DNA from: Candidatus Sulfopaludibacter sp. SbA3
GTDB taxonomy: Bacteria; Acidobacteriota; Terriglobia; Bryobacterales; Bryobacteraceae
Assembly: GCA_945890485.1 (NCBI GenBank)
Contig: CAMDCN010000010.1
Location: 186,001 to 250,000, forward strand
Direction of reading: 5' to 3'
DNA: 64,000 nt
The notes below the pieces were generated by a model. The model saw only the letters and a list, made by a program, of their open reading frames with translations. It searched no databases and was not told the DNA's origin. Below are positions 37,004 through 46,899 of the stretch, piece by piece. How positions within the stretch are numbered: the first letter of the stretch is position 1; every line of letters begins with the position of its first letter. The translations under genes were made by a program, and so were the position numbers.

Positions 37004-38623
37004 ATGGCGAAAACCTACGACGTGTGCATCATCGGCTCCGGCGCTGCCGGCGGCATGACCGCGCACGTGTTGACGCAGGCGGGCCTGGACGTGGCGATGC
37101 TGGAGGCGGGTCCGCGGCGCGATCCGGCGGAATTGCCGGTGCATCGGGTCCGGCGCTGGAACCTGCCGAAGCGGGGCATCCGGGGCGACTACTTTCAGGA
37201 GTATCTCGAAGAGACGAAGTTCCTGATTGATGACAAGAAGGAGCCGTACGGGTGGGCTGGGGATGACTATTTTCAGTTCGTGCGCGTGCGTGCGGTCGGC
37301 GGAAAGAGCCTGTTCTGGGCGGGGGTGACGCCGCGCTTGGGGGTCGAAGAGTTTCAGCCGTTGGACGATCACGATACGCGGTGGCCAATTACATATGAAG
37401 AAGTGGCGCCGTGGTACGACAAGGTGGAAGCGCTGATTGGTGTTTCGTCGTCGGGGAAGCCGCTAGGAGCATTTCCGCTGAACAATGGCTTGCCGTCGCT
37501 GAAGCCAAAGGCGGCGGAGTTGGAGTTTGCCAAAGTGGCGGGGAAGTTGGGGAAGGGGTTGGAGATGATCCCGATCCCGAAAGCGATCTTGACGAAGGAC
37601 CACAATGGGCGGCCGGCTTGCCACTATTGCGGGCCGTGCTGGGTAGGGTGCGACAGCGGGTCGAAGTTCGACTCGTTGCGAGTGTTTGTGAACGCGGCGG
37701 AGAAGACGGGCAAGTTGACGCTCTTGCCGGGTTCGAGGGTCCGTTCGATTGAACTCGACAAAGAAGGACGGGCCAGTAAGGCGCACTACTACGACGTTGC
37801 CAACAAGACGTGGAAGGAATTGCAGGCGAAGCAATTCGTGATGGCGGCCGGGTGTGTGGAGTCGGCGCATATTCTGTTGAACTCGAAGATTGCGAACTCG
37901 TCGGGGCTGGTGGGGCGGTACTTATCGGAGCACATGTATGCGTCGATTGGCGGTCACTTGCCGCAGTTGATGGGGCGCGCGGTGACGAACGAGGACGGCA
38001 ACGGGGCACACAGCTTTATTCCGGATCTGACGAAGAACTGGCGGGGGAAGAAGTTCGTGCGGGGGTATCAGATCTTCCCCGGCGGCGGCACGGGCGAAAC
38101 GACGTTTGTGGGGAAGTCGCTACCGGGGTTCGGCCAGCAGTGGAAGAAAAACATTCGGGACTACTACACGGCGGGTGCGTCGGTGTTGTTTCAGGGTGAG
38201 GTGTTGCCGTATCGGGACAACCGGATTGAAGTGGATGAGACGTTGCAGGACGACGCGGGGATTCCGGGTGTCCGCTTCCACTTCAGCTACCGGGAGAACG
38301 AGAAGGCGATGTTTGCGGACATGATGGAGACGGGTGAGCAGTTGATGAAGGCGGCGGGGGCGGAGTATTTTCCGCCGAAGAACCCGAAGTGGATGCCGTA
38401 TGGGCATTCGATCCACTACGTAGGGACGGCGCGGATGGGGAAGGACCCGAAGGCGTCGGTGACGGACCCGTTTGGGCAGTCGCACGATGTGCCGAATCTG
38501 TTCGTGCATGACGCCGGGATCTTCGTGACGGCGGGGAATCAGAATCCTACGTTGACGATTCTGGCGCTGGCCATGCGAGGAAGTGAGCGGATAGTGGAGC
38601 GGTGGAAGCGGCGGGAAGTTTAG
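37004..38623 (+). CDS. GMC-family FAD oxidoreductase (gluconate dehydrogenase-like large subunit)
   Basis: The 539-residue flavoprotein begins 'TYDVCIIGSGAAGGMTAHVLTQAGLDVAMLEAG', an FAD-binding fold with GxGxxGG. A Cys cluster 'CHYCGPCWVGCDSGSK' lies near 205. The C-terminal GMC domain has the catalytic His in 'HSIHYVGTARMG' and the Asn in 'AGNQNPTLTILALAMRGSERI'. It has no signal of its own and is expected to ride on the Tat signal of the small subunit. It would oxidise a sugar or polyol in the periplasm. The cytochrome c subunit usual for this enzyme is not in the window. Confidence 0.9.
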   Translation: MAKTYDVCIIGSGAAGGMTAHVLTQAGLDVAMLEAGPRRDPAELPVHRVRRWNLPKRGIRGDYFQEYLEETKFLIDDKKEPYGWAGDDYFQFVRVRAVGGKSLFWAGVTPRLGVEEFQPLDDHDTRWPITYEEVAPWYDKVEALIGVSSSGKPLGAFPLNNGLPSLKPKAAELEFAKVAGKLGKGLEMIPIPKAILTKDHNGRPACHYCGPCWVGCDSGSKFDSLRVFVNAAEKTGKLTLLPGSRVRSIELDKEGRASKAHYYDVANKTWKELQAKQFVMAAGCVESAHILLNSKIANSSGLVGRYLSEHMYASIGGHLPQLMGRAVTNEDGNGAHSFIPDLTKNWRGKKFVRGYQIFPGGGTGETTFVGKSLPGFGQQWKKNIRDYYTAGASVLFQGEVLPYRDNRIEVDETLQDDAGIPGVRFHFSYRENEKAMFADMMETGEQLMKAAGAEYFPPKNPKWMPYGHSIHYVGTARMGKDPKASVTDPFGQSHDVPNLFVHDAGIFVTAGNQNPTLTILALAMRGSERIVERWKRREV

Positions 38624-39414
38624 TGCGTAAACTCCTCCCGACCATAAAATACTTGCTCGAAGTGGAAGTCCACGTCTACGCCTTTTCGATTGCCGCGAAC
38701 GTGCTGCTGTCTCTCTTCCCGTTTCTGCTCGTGCTGATCTGGTGTACGCGCTTGGTCGGCTGGGTTGCGGCCGAAGAGTCCGTCTTTGTCGCGATGAGCG
38801 ACCTGTTTGGCCCGGAGGTGGAAAAGCAACTCCGCGTCGGAATCGGCTGGATCCCCAACCGATTTTCGAACTTCAGCTACACCTCTATTCTTCTTCTCCT
38901 TTTCACCGCGAACGGAATATTCGAGCCGTTGGAGGTCGCGTTGAACCGCGCGTGGGGCATCACGGAAAATCGCAGCTACTTCAAGAATCAACTGATCTCG
39001 ATGGGCCTGATTTTCGCGTGCGGGTCCCTGGCGATCCTCTCCATCGCGCTCTCGGCTCTCAATCGCGAATACTACGCCTCGGCAGGGGCGCTCGCGGGGG
39101 TCCTCGCCCCAATCTATGGCAAGCTCGCCGCAGTACCGGTTACGATGGCGAGCCTCTTCCTGGTCTACTGGATCCTGCCGAATCGGAAGATCCCGGCTTC
39201 GCGCGTTGTGCCGACAGCGATCACAATCGGCTTGGCCCTCGAAGCGTTGAAGTATACGCTGAAGTACATCTGGCCTTGGTTTTTGCGAAAGCTGCAAATT
39301 GAATACGGTCCCTTCTATTGGGCCGTCATCATAGTACTTGTAAGTTTTTTGGCGAGTATGATCGTTTTGGCAGGCGCCGAGTGGTCGGCGCGTTCGCGCG
39401 AAGAGAACAGTTGA
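38623..39414 (+). CDS. YihY/BrkB-family inner-membrane protein
   Basis: I start at GTG 38623, which overlaps the preceding stop (TAGTG), giving 'MRKLLPTIKYLLEVEVHVYAFSIAANVLLSLFPFLLVL'. Six probable membrane helices fill the 263 residues. Motifs of the family include 'ALNRAWGITENRSYFKNQLISMG' and 'YWILPNRKIPASRVVPTAITIGLALEALKYTLKYIWPWF'. The family was once called ribonuclease BN by mistake; function is unknown. Confidence 0.85.
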   Translation: MRKLLPTIKYLLEVEVHVYAFSIAANVLLSLFPFLLVLIWCTRLVGWVAAEESVFVAMSDLFGPEVEKQLRVGIGWIPNRFSNFSYTSILLLLFTANGIFEPLEVALNRAWGITENRSYFKNQLISMGLIFACGSLAILSIALSALNREYYASAGALAGVLAPIYGKLAAVPVTMASLFLVYWILPNRKIPASRVVPTAITIGLALEALKYTLKYIWPWFLRKLQIEYGPFYWAVIIVLVSFLASMIVLAGAEWSARSREENS

Positions 39415-39446
39415 ATATAATGGTGAGTTCGTAGAGAGGTGATTCC

Positions 39447-40865
39447 ATGGCTGATGGCAACGAACAGAAGAACGAGATTTCGCGTCGCGACGCGGTGAAG
39501 ACGGCTGCAGCAGGGGCTGCCGTGGCGGCTGGCATGATTACCGGCGCGCCCTGGATTCAGAAGGTGAAGGCGGCGAACGACCAGATTCAACTCGGGATCA
39601 TCGGTACTGGCGGCCGCGGCTACTACCACATCACCCACCTCAACAAGCTCGATGGCGCGAAGCTCGTCGCGGCCTGTGACATCTTTCAGCCGAACCTCGA
39701 CAAGGCCGTCAATGGATCGAAGGACAAGCCCAAGGGCTACAAGGACTACCGCGAAGTCCTGTCGAACAAAGACGTCGACGCGGTAATCGTTTCGACTCCA
39801 CTCTACATGCACTTCCCCGTGACGCGCGACGCGCTGTTGGCGGGAAAGCACGTGTTCTGCGAGAAGTCGCTGGTGCATTCGGCGGAAGAGGTCCATGCGC
39901 TGCGGAAGATGGTCAACGAACGGCCGAAGCAAGTGCTGCAGGTTGGTTTGCAGCGCCGGTACAGCCGCTTCTACCAGACGGCGAAACAGATGGTGGAGAA
40001 AGGGCTCATCGGCGACGTGACCAACGTCTATGCCCAGTGGCATCGGAACCTGATCAACGTCCCCAGCGCGACCTGGACGATGAAGAAGAACGACCCGCGC
40101 GGCGAGGACGCCAACTGGAGATTGCTGCGGAAGTACTCCGGCGGCTTGGTAGCGGAACTGGGTTCGCACCAGATGGACATCGCCGACTGGATGTTCGGAT
40201 CGCACTTTGAGTTCGTGAGCGGCGTAGGCGGCATCGACTACTTCAAAGACGGCCGCGACGTTTATGACTCGGTTCAGTTGATCTTCCGGTATCCGAAGGG
40301 CCAACGGCTGATGGCCAGCTATATCTCGACGAATCAACATTGCGCCTTGTTCGGTGGTCAGCGCGCGCAGTTCGGCGAGTGCATTATGGGAACGCAGGGC
40401 ACGATTCACATCACGGTGGGCACGGACGATGAGCCCGCGTTGGGAATGTGGTACCGCGAGCCGGCGAAGAAGGTTCCGGATCCGGGGACCGCGAAGGCGG
40501 CTGTCGCCAGCGCCTCGCTCGCTTCGACGGGCAAGGGTTCGCGCCCCCTGCCGATTTTGCTGAGCAAGGACGAGATCACCGAGCAGGACAGCTTCATGAC
40601 ACGCGAATTGAAGTTCGCCAAGCGCTGGCTGTATGCCAAGGGCGTCATGGTTCCGGAAGAAGACCGGAATCCCGTGGACCAGCAGTTTATCGAGTTCTTC
40701 GAATGTTGCCGGACTCTGGCAAAGCCGAAGGCGGATCTGGAGATTGGGCTGAACGACTCCTCGGCCGTGATTCTCTCGAATCTGGCGATGGACGAGAGCC
40801 GGCGAGTCTACGCATCCGAGCTCGACAAGATGGGCACTGGCGAGGCCGCGAAGAAGAAGGCTTAA
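39447..40865 (+). CDS. Tat-exported Gfo/Idh/MocA-family oxidoreductase
   Basis: 472 residues. 'SRRDAVKTAAAGAAVAAGMITGAPW' is a Tat signal. The NAD(P)-binding fold follows: 'IQLGIIGTGGRGYYHITHLNKLDGAKLVAACDIF', then 'VDAVIVSTPLYMHFPVTRDALLAGKHVFCEKSL' with the conserved EKP-type Lys (here EKS). The C-terminal domain has 'SGGLVAELGSHQMDIADWMFG'. Exported members are common in Acidobacteriota and Planctomycetes and act on sugars or glycosides with tightly bound cofactor. No partner gene is adjacent. Confidence 0.88.
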   Translation: MADGNEQKNEISRRDAVKTAAAGAAVAAGMITGAPWIQKVKAANDQIQLGIIGTGGRGYYHITHLNKLDGAKLVAACDIFQPNLDKAVNGSKDKPKGYKDYREVLSNKDVDAVIVSTPLYMHFPVTRDALLAGKHVFCEKSLVHSAEEVHALRKMVNERPKQVLQVGLQRRYSRFYQTAKQMVEKGLIGDVTNVYAQWHRNLINVPSATWTMKKNDPRGEDANWRLLRKYSGGLVAELGSHQMDIADWMFGSHFEFVSGVGGIDYFKDGRDVYDSVQLIFRYPKGQRLMASYISTNQHCALFGGQRAQFGECIMGTQGTIHITVGTDDEPALGMWYREPAKKVPDPGTAKAAVASASLASTGKGSRPLPILLSKDEITEQDSFMTRELKFAKRWLYAKGVMVPEEDRNPVDQQFIEFFECCRTLAKPKADLEIGLNDSSAVILSNLAMDESRRVYASELDKMGTGEAAKKKA

Positions 40866-40907
40866 CAAAGCACGGCTGTGGGCGGCGCCGTCCATCGCGT
40901 TACAATA

Positions 40908-41762
40908 ATGACGGTGCCCCCAGAAGAAGACTCCATCGGCGTCGAGGCAGGAACAGCGCCTCACGCCCCCACTTGGCAACGCGTGCAACTGGCGCGCCAT
41001 CCGAAGCGCCCGCATACGCTGGATTACATCGAGCGTTTGATTACCGGCTTCCAGGAAATCCACGGCGATCGCTCGTTCGGCGACGATGCGGCAATCGTTT
41101 GCGGATACGGGTTCTTTGAAGGGTCACCGATTATGGTGATTGGTCACCAGAAGGGCCGGGATACCAAGCAGAAGCTGAAGCGCAATTTTGCCATGCCAAA
41201 GCCAGAAGGTTACCGGAAGGCGTTGCGCTGCATGGAGCTGGCTGCCAAGTTCAATCGACCGATCGTTTGCCTCCTTGACACCCCGGGTGCCTACCCGGGA
41301 ATTGATGCCGAAGAGCGCGGGCAGGCCGAGGCGATTGCCGTGAACTTGCGGGAGATGACCCGGTTGGGCGTACCGGTCATCTCAATTGTTATTGGTGAGG
41401 GTGGCTCCGGAGGAGCGCTGGCGCTGGGCGTCGCGAACCGGGTCTACATGTTGGAAAATTCGATCTACAGCGTGATCAGCCCCGAATCGTGCGCCGCGAT
41501 TATTTGGCGGGATGCGGGAAAGGCCGAATTGGCCGCTGCGGCGCTGCGTCTGACCTCACGGGACTTATTGGACTTAAAGTTGATTGACGGGGTGATTCCG
41601 GAACCTCCCGGCGGGGCGCAGGAGAATTGGGACTTGTCCGCGGAGTTCCTGGCCACTACGTTGCGGTCAGCCCTGGCGGATTTGCAGAAGCTGAGTTCCT
41701 CCGAGTTGATGGACCATCGATATGAGAAATTCCGCCAGATGGCGAATTTCTTCGAGGAATAG
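40908..41762 (+). CDS. accA: Acetyl-CoA carboxylase carboxyltransferase subunit alpha
   Basis: 284 residues from ATG 40908. '[38 protein letters not shown]', '[31 protein letters not shown]', '[29 protein letters not shown]' and '[31 protein letters not shown]' are all standard AccA motifs. It carries out the carboxyl transfer to acetyl-CoA that starts fatty-acid synthesis, with AccD, which is not here. It overlaps the following small gene by one base. Confidence 0.95.
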   Translation: MTVPPEEDSIGVEAGTAPHAPTWQRVQLARHPKRPHTLDYIERLITGFQEIHGDRSFGDDAAIVCGYGFFEGSPIMVIGHQKGRDTKQKLKRNFAMPKPEGYRKALRCMELAAKFNRPIVCLLDTPGAYPGIDAEERGQAEAIAVNLREMTRLGVPVISIVIGEGGSGGALALGVANRVYMLENSIYSVISPESCAAIIWRDAGKAELAAAALRLTSRDLLDLKLIDGVIPEPPGGAQENWDLSAEFLATTLRSALADLQKLSSSELMDHRYEKFRQMANFFEE

Positions 41763-42037
41763 TGAAAAACCGCACCGGATTAATTATTGCGGGCGTGGCG
41801 ATTGCCGTGATTGGATTGATGATTTATTCATCGATGGACTTGGCTGGGTATCGGGTGGAAGTTTGTAAGGAGTTTCAGGGCCGTACCGCGTGCCGTACCG
41901 CATCTGGAGCAAATCGTGAGGCGGCGTTGCGTACGGCCTCCGATAACGCCTGTGCTTTGATCAGTTCGGGGATGACGGATTCGATCGCTTGCCAGGGAAC
42001 CAATCCAACTTCTGTTAAGTGGCTGAAAGGTAACTAA
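41762..42037 (+). CDS. Small membrane-anchored protein with Cys residues
   Basis: 91 residues from a GTG that shares a base with the accA stop. One N-terminal membrane helix ('TGLIIAGVAIAVIGLMIYSSM') is followed by a short polar domain with 'VEVCKEFQGRTACRTASG', 'NACALISSGMTDSIACQGTNP': four Cys that could form two disulfides outside the membrane. No family recognised. It may be co-transcribed with accA. Confidence 0.65.
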   Translation: MKNRTGLIIAGVAIAVIGLMIYSSMDLAGYRVEVCKEFQGRTACRTASGANREAALRTASDNACALISSGMTDSIACQGTNPTSVKWLKGN

Positions 42038-42139
42038 CAAATCCAGTTACCTCAGAGCTCGCCGGAACGTCTTCTTCAGTGAAAAACTTGAACTTTCCGG
42101 CCTGCTCCTCCGTCTGATTCTCTCAGGAGCCTTTTACAC

Positions 42140-43561
42140 GTGAAAAAATGGAAGATAGCCGTCGGGGTTGGCCTGCTGCTAGCCATCTCCGGCGGCATCT
42201 ACGCGAGTTTGCAGTGGAGCAAGAAAGGGATTGTAACGGTCCAGACCGGGCGCGTTGTGCGACAGGATCTGACTTCGTTGGTGACTGCCTCAGGGGAAGT
42301 GAAACCCCGGAACTATATCAATATTGGCAGTAACGCGCAAGGGCCGGCTCGGATCACCGACATCCTCGTGAAGGAGGGCGATCGCGTCCGAAAAGGGCAG
42401 GCATTGGCAAAATTGGAGAGCGTGCAGCCGGAAGCTGACGTGGCCGCCCAGCGTGCGACGGTCACCTCAACGCAGGCCGATTCGGCCGCTGCGGAAGCGA
42501 GCTTGAAAGCGCAGGACAGCAATCTGCGGACGCTGGAAGCCTCGATTGAGCGGTCGAAGGCTGACCTGACGCGTGCGAAGCTTGATTTCGATCGGGCGCA
42601 GCTTTTGCTCAAAGAGGGGTTGGTTTCCCGGCAGGATTTTGACACGCGGCGAGCGGCAGTGCAGTCAGGTGAGGCCACAGTGCGTGAGTCGGAAGCGCGG
42701 TTGGCGCAGGCGAAGGCGCAGATTGAGCAGTTTCGCGCGAGCCTGTCGGCCGCGCAACGGCGGATTACGGTGAGCGAAGCGAATTTGCGCCGGGCGACCG
42801 ACGTGCTGAACCGGACGCAGTCGACGTCGCCGATTGATGGCGTGGTGACCAATCTGCCTGTACGAGTTGGCGAGACCGTGGTGCCGGGTATTCAGAACTC
42901 GTCAGCTTCACTGATCATGACCATCGCCGACATGTCGATCATCACTGCCGAAGTGAAGGTTGACGAGACGGACATTGTGAACGTAAAGCTGGATCAACTG
43001 GCCGACGTGACAGTGGACGCGATGCCGGGCCGCTCGTTTAAGGGTCATGTGATCGAGATTGGCAATACGGCGATTTTGCGGTCCACTGGTTTGGCCGCAT
43101 CGCAGTCGGCGATTTCGAGTCAGGAAGCGAAAGATTTTAAGGTGGTGATCGCGCTCGATAACCCTCCGGATGAGATGCGTCCCGGGCTGAGTTGCACGGC
43201 GAAGATCATCACGGCTACCCGTCAGAAACCTGTAACGATCCCGATTCAGGCTCTGACGGTTCGGCAAAAGGGTGACCTGGAAGCGAGGAAAGAAGGCGAG
43301 AAGGAGCCCGAACTGCCGACGGATCCCGCCGCGCTGCGAGCCCGCAAGGAAGAGATTCAGGGTGTTTTCGTCGTTCAAGGCGAGAAGGCCGTCTTCAAGA
43401 AAGTCGAAACCGGGATTACCGGCATCACCGATATTGAGGTCCTCGGTGGTCTAAACGAGGGCGAAGAAATCATCACTGGCAGCTACAAGGTCATCCGGAC
43501 GCTGCGCAACGAAGCCAAGATCAAGGTGGACAACAAGTCCCCCGTCAAGGCAGAATCATAA
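42140..43561 (+). CDS. MacA/HlyD-type periplasmic adaptor
   Basis: 473 residues from GTG 42140. It has a membrane anchor ('[17 protein letters not shown]'), a barrel-sandwich half ('[44 protein letters not shown]') and a long alpha-hairpin (about 95-215, full of Ala/Arg/Glu heptads). The returning lipoyl half is '[23 protein letters not shown]', then come beta-barrel and membrane-proximal domains. Such adaptors link an ABC or RND pump to an outer-membrane channel. A MacB-like ATPase follows 19 bases after, but no permease does. Confidence 0.9.
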   Translation: MKKWKIAVGVGLLLAISGGIYASLQWSKKGIVTVQTGRVVRQDLTSLVTASGEVKPRNYINIGSNAQGPARITDILVKEGDRVRKGQALAKLESVQPEADVAAQRATVTSTQADSAAAEASLKAQDSNLRTLEASIERSKADLTRAKLDFDRAQLLLKEGLVSRQDFDTRRAAVQSGEATVRESEARLAQAKAQIEQFRASLSAAQRRITVSEANLRRATDVLNRTQSTSPIDGVVTNLPVRVGETVVPGIQNSSASLIMTIADMSIITAEVKVDETDIVNVKLDQLADVTVDAMPGRSFKGHVIEIGNTAILRSTGLAASQSAISSQEAKDFKVVIALDNPPDEMRPGLSCTAKIITATRQKPVTIPIQALTVRQKGDLEARKEGEKEPELPTDPAALRARKEEIQGVFVVQGEKAVFKKVETGITGITDIEVLGGLNEGEEIITGSYKVIRTLRNEAKIKVDNKSPVKAES

Positions 43562-43580
43562 GGAAGTTTCATTTATACCC

Positions 43581-44324
43581 ATGGCACAAGCAGCGGAAGC
43601 ATCGGCTCAGGCGCGCGGCGAACAACTGCGGCGCGACGGCGTCATCATTCGGACTTACGGTCTCTGGAAGACCTACCAGATGGGCGACCAGACCATCAAC
43701 GCCGTTTCTGGCGTTGATATGGAGATCCGTAAAGGTGAATACGTCGCCATCATGGGACCTTCCGGGTCGGGCAAGTCGACGTTGATGAATCTGATCGGGT
43801 GCCTGGATACGCCGAGTACGGGCGATTATTTCATCAACGGATCGCTTGTTAGCTCGATGAACGACGACCAGTTGGCGCACATTCGCAACAAGGAAGTGGG
43901 CTTCGTCTTCCAGACGTTCAACCTGCTATCGCGTGCTACCGCGCTGCACAACGTCGAGTTGCCCCTGATTTATGCTGGCGTTCCCGCGGACCAGCGTATC
44001 GAGCGCGCCAAGCTGGCCCTCCGGCAGGTGGACCTCGAGAAGCGCATGTACCATAAGCCGAACGAACTGTCCGGCGGTCAGCGCCAGCGTGTGGCAATCG
44101 CTCGCGCTCTGGTTACGAATCCTTCCATCCTGCTGGCGGACGAGCCGACGGGTGCATTGGACTCGGCGACCGGTGTGGAAATCATGGCGCTATTCGAGCG
44201 CCTGTATCAGCAGGGCAACACGATCGTACTCGTCACGCACGAACACGACATTGCGATGCATGCTCACCGGATCATTTTTCTCCGTGACGGCAAGATTGAA
44301 CGGGACGAGCCCGTTAAGCACTAG
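43581..44324 (+). CDS. MacB/LolD-type ABC transporter ATP-binding protein
   Basis: 247 residues. It has the Walker A 'GPSGSGKST' (about 59-67), '[23 protein letters not shown]' Q-loop region, signature '[15 protein letters not shown]', Walker B '[12 protein letters not shown]' and the switch '[17 protein letters not shown]'. It belongs to the group that powers MacAB and LolCDE. In MacB the permease is fused or adjacent; here the next gene is an unrelated LysR regulator, so the permease must be encoded elsewhere or lost. Confidence 0.92.
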   Translation: MAQAAEASAQARGEQLRRDGVIIRTYGLWKTYQMGDQTINAVSGVDMEIRKGEYVAIMGPSGSGKSTLMNLIGCLDTPSTGDYFINGSLVSSMNDDQLAHIRNKEVGFVFQTFNLLSRATALHNVELPLIYAGVPADQRIERAKLALRQVDLEKRMYHKPNELSGGQRQRVAIARALVTNPSILLADEPTGALDSATGVEIMALFERLYQQGNTIVLVTHEHDIAMHAHRIIFLRDGKIERDEPVKH

Positions 44325-44410
44325 GGCTGGGAAGCGAGGGGAGGGCCTGGATTCGCTGGCGGTGTGACTAGGGCGGAAGGCGAAGTCGTGCGGGGAGAGG
44401 TAAGCGATAG

Positions 44411-45283
44411 ATGGACTTGCAGCAACTTCGATACTTCCTCGCGGTTGCCCGGACGGGCAGTTTCATCCGGGCTGCGGAGGAAGAGAACGTAGCGCAGCCT
44501 TCGCTGTCTCAGCAGATCAAACGTCTGGAGTCGGACTTAAAGATTCCCGTGTTTGATCGATTGGGTCGGGGGGTAAAGTTGACCCGATTTGGCGAGGCTC
44601 TGCTGCCCCGGGCCGAAGAGATTCTTCGGCAAGTGACCGAGACGGAGAAGTTGTTGGGTAGTATGCAGGAGGTCGACTGCGGGCGATTGACTGTGGGAGT
44701 GATTCCCACGGTGTTGCCGTACTCGATGGCGCGTCCGATGGCGGATTTTCGCCGGCAGTATCCACGGGTGGAGTTGGAAGTTCGGGAGTCGACGACTGAG
44801 AAATTGATTGAGGGGTTGCGTGGTGGGCTGGTGGATCTGGCGATTGTGGCCCTGCCGATTAAGCAGCCGGAGATTGTGTGCAGCGAGTTGTTTCGCGAGC
44901 CCTTGCTGGTGGCGATACCCCGGGATCATCCTTTGGGTGGGGGGAAGGCGTTGGCGCTGCCCCAGTTACTGGGTGAGAAGATGTTGTTGCTGCGGGAGGG
45001 CCATTGCCTGCGAGACGACGTATTGACGGTATGCAGTCGGGCGAAGGTGCAGTTCCGTCAGATCTTTGAGAGTGACCATTTGGCGAGTATATTTTCGTTG
45101 GTGGCGAACGGATTCGGGGTGAGTATTGTGCCGGGAATGGCGGCGTCCGAGGCGCGGGATTGCCAGTTGGTGCCGCTGGAGCCGAGGGCGGTTCGACGGA
45201 TCGGCTATGCTCAGGCGCGGGGGCATCATGTGCTGCCGGTGCAGAAACGATTCATAGAGTTCCTGCGGAGACGGGACTGGTGA
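44411..45283 (+). CDS. LysR-family transcriptional regulator (OxyR-like effector domain)
   Basis: 290 residues. The winged helix is 'MDLQQLRYFLAVARTGSFIRAAEEENVAQPSLSQQIKRLESDLKIPVFDRLGRGVKLT'. The effector domain has 'RLTVGVIPTVLPYSMARPMADFRRQYPRVELEVRE' and a Cys in 'LLREGHCLRDDVLTVC', positions that recall the peroxide-sensing Cys pair of OxyR (199/208), spaced 9 apart here. A redox-sensing role is possible but not proven. It is the last chromosomal gene before the tRNA and the integrated element. Confidence 0.88.
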   Translation: MDLQQLRYFLAVARTGSFIRAAEEENVAQPSLSQQIKRLESDLKIPVFDRLGRGVKLTRFGEALLPRAEEILRQVTETEKLLGSMQEVDCGRLTVGVIPTVLPYSMARPMADFRRQYPRVELEVRESTTEKLIEGLRGGLVDLAIVALPIKQPEIVCSELFREPLLVAIPRDHPLGGGKALALPQLLGEKMLLLREGHCLRDDVLTVCSRAKVQFRQIFESDHLASIFSLVANGFGVSIVPGMAASEARDCQLVPLEPRAVRRIGYAQARGHHVLPVQKRFIEFLRRRDW

Positions 45284-45306
45284 GGTATCATAGAGATTGC
45301 TTCTGA

Positions 45307-45381
<75 letters not shown>

Positions 45382-45529
45382 TCTTTTCAACAACTTGGGA
45401 ACATTCCTAGGAACCCTCGTTACTGCGATTACTGCTTTTTCTCTTCCCTGTCCTCTTTTGGCCGTTTAGACCCCTCACATTTGCCATAGTTTTGGAGCAC
45501 GGCGGAACTTGCACGCGCCCCGGAATCGT

Positions 45530-46630
45530 CTACTGGACGAGGTTCGTTTCCAAGCGTCGAACGGCAGCCAAGCGGTCTTCAAAACTGCTGATTGCGTATT
45601 CGTTCTCGTTAACGTTCACCGTGTTGCCCATTTGGGCGGAACGGGTGTGAGCATCGACACCTGCCTGCTTTGATAGCGTGGCAAAGGTGCGGCGCATGAC
45701 TTGAAAGGTTGCCCAGTCCAACCCGATCGCTTTCAACTTCGGCTGCATGTTGCGCAGCCAGACGTTGTTGCGCCAGATTGGCGTATTGTTCTCGGTCGAG
45801 AAAAGCCATGCTTCGGGGTTGGTGGTTCCGACCTCCTGCAGCCAGGCTGAAAGCAGAGTTAAGGTGCCCTGCGACAGCGCGACTTGCCGGTAGGAACGTT
45901 TCGTCTTTGGGGTGTCGATCAGGCCTCGGTAGAGGCGCCGCCGAACCCAGACGGAACTGCCGTCCACATCACCAACTTGCAAAGCGAGGATCTCACCCGG
46001 TCGCATTCCTTCCGAGGTAGCGAGGCGGGCGATTAGCTTCTCTCGGAGATCCAATGCTCCGATCAATTGCGCGGCTTCCTCGCTGGTCAAGACTCTGCGT
46101 GGCTGGCTAGGCTGGCATTGTCTCGGAGTGTAGAGCGCGGTCGCCGGGTTGCGGTCGACGACGCCTTCACTCATTGCGAGTTCGAAAATGGATCGGAGCC
46201 GAAACCGAAGATGCGCCACCATGCTGGTGGCGTGGGTCGTGGCCTTGGAGTCGAGGAGCTTTTGAAGGGCACCTCGGGTGATCTCTGTCATAAGGATGGA
46301 CCCCAGATCGGGCACGAGGTTAGCCGTGAGCCGATTCTCCTCGGTGGCCGCAGTGGACGGTTTCCATTTGCGGCGGTAGACAGGCAGATAAATGACTTCG
46401 ATGAACTGGCCGAATGTGTAGATCGGCGTCACCAGTTGTCCTGCCTGCAAGTTCTGGGGGTAAAGAATCTCGGCCAGCTTCGCCTCGGCTTCGGGTCTGC
46501 TTACCTTGCTGCAGAGTCCGAGTTCCTTGGATCGTGGCTTTCCATCCTCCCGCCATTGGGCATACCAGTAGTTCTTCCCATTCCGTTTTCGCGGCTTCAA
46601 ACTGCCGCGTTGGAATCGCTTTCGACGCAT
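45530..46630 (-). CDS. Tyrosine-type integrase/recombinase
   Basis: I start at ATG 46630 ('MRRKRFQRGSLKPRKRNGKNYWYAQWREDGKPRSKELG'), giving 366 residues; the open frame extends far upstream only through the xis region. The catalytic domain shows Arg I at about 210 ('SEGMRPGEILAL'), a Lys in 'TPKTKRSYRQV', box II 'FQVMRRTFATLSKQAG' with Arg 313, and Tyr 345 in 'NENEYA'. The usual box II His is Gln 310 and the usual LGH His is Asn 336. It ends 148 bases from the tRNA and would integrate and excise the element. Confidence 0.9.
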   Translation of the reverse strand: MRRKRFQRGSLKPRKRNGKNYWYAQWREDGKPRSKELGLCSKVSRPEAEAKLAEILYPQNLQAGQLVTPIYTFGQFIEVIYLPVYRRKWKPSTAATEENRLTANLVPDLGSILMTEITRGALQKLLDSKATTHATSMVAHLRFRLRSIFELAMSEGVVDRNPATALYTPRQCQPSQPRRVLTSEEAAQLIGALDLREKLIARLATSEGMRPGEILALQVGDVDGSSVWVRRRLYRGLIDTPKTKRSYRQVALSQGTLTLLSAWLQEVGTTNPEAWLFSTENNTPIWRNNVWLRNMQPKLKAIGLDWATFQVMRRTFATLSKQAGVDAHTRSAQMGNTVNVNENEYAISSFEDRLAAVRRLETNLVQ

Positions 46631-46683
46631 AGATTGTTCCTCTTCTTGCGTCCATGGCGGAGAATCCTGACATGCCTCTGAGG

Positions 46684-46890
46684 CTAGCACCTCTCTTTGT
46701 TCGCCTCCAACCACTGGTCCAGCCACTCCCGGCGGACCAGTTTCCTTCGGCCCATCGAGATGTGGCTGAGCCGGGGTATCCCGGGGATCTTCCCGTTGAT
46801 TACGTTGGCGACGTGCGTCTTCGAACATCGGAGGAGGGACGCCACGTCGCGGATGGTGAGTACCGCTTGAGGCTCTGGCGGGTTTTGCAT
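46684..46890 (-). CDS. Excisionase-like helix-turn-helix protein
   Basis: 68 residues with a MerR/AlpA-like winged helix: 'VLTIRDVASLLRCSKTHVANVINGKIPGIPRLSHISMGRRKLVRREWLDQWLEA'. Small proteins of this type beside an integrase usually act as recombination directionality factors. It lies 53 bases before the integrase start and 9 bases after traB, apparently in the same transcript. Confidence 0.78.
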   Translation of the reverse strand: MQNPPEPQAVLTIRDVASLLRCSKTHVANVINGKIPGIPRLSHISMGRRKLVRREWLDQWLEANKERC

Positions 46891-46899
46891 TTGTGCACC

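Noticed and set aside
39315-41063. 582-codon minus-strand frame
   Set aside because: Antisense to the Gfo/Idh/MocA gene and the start of accA; no motif of its own.
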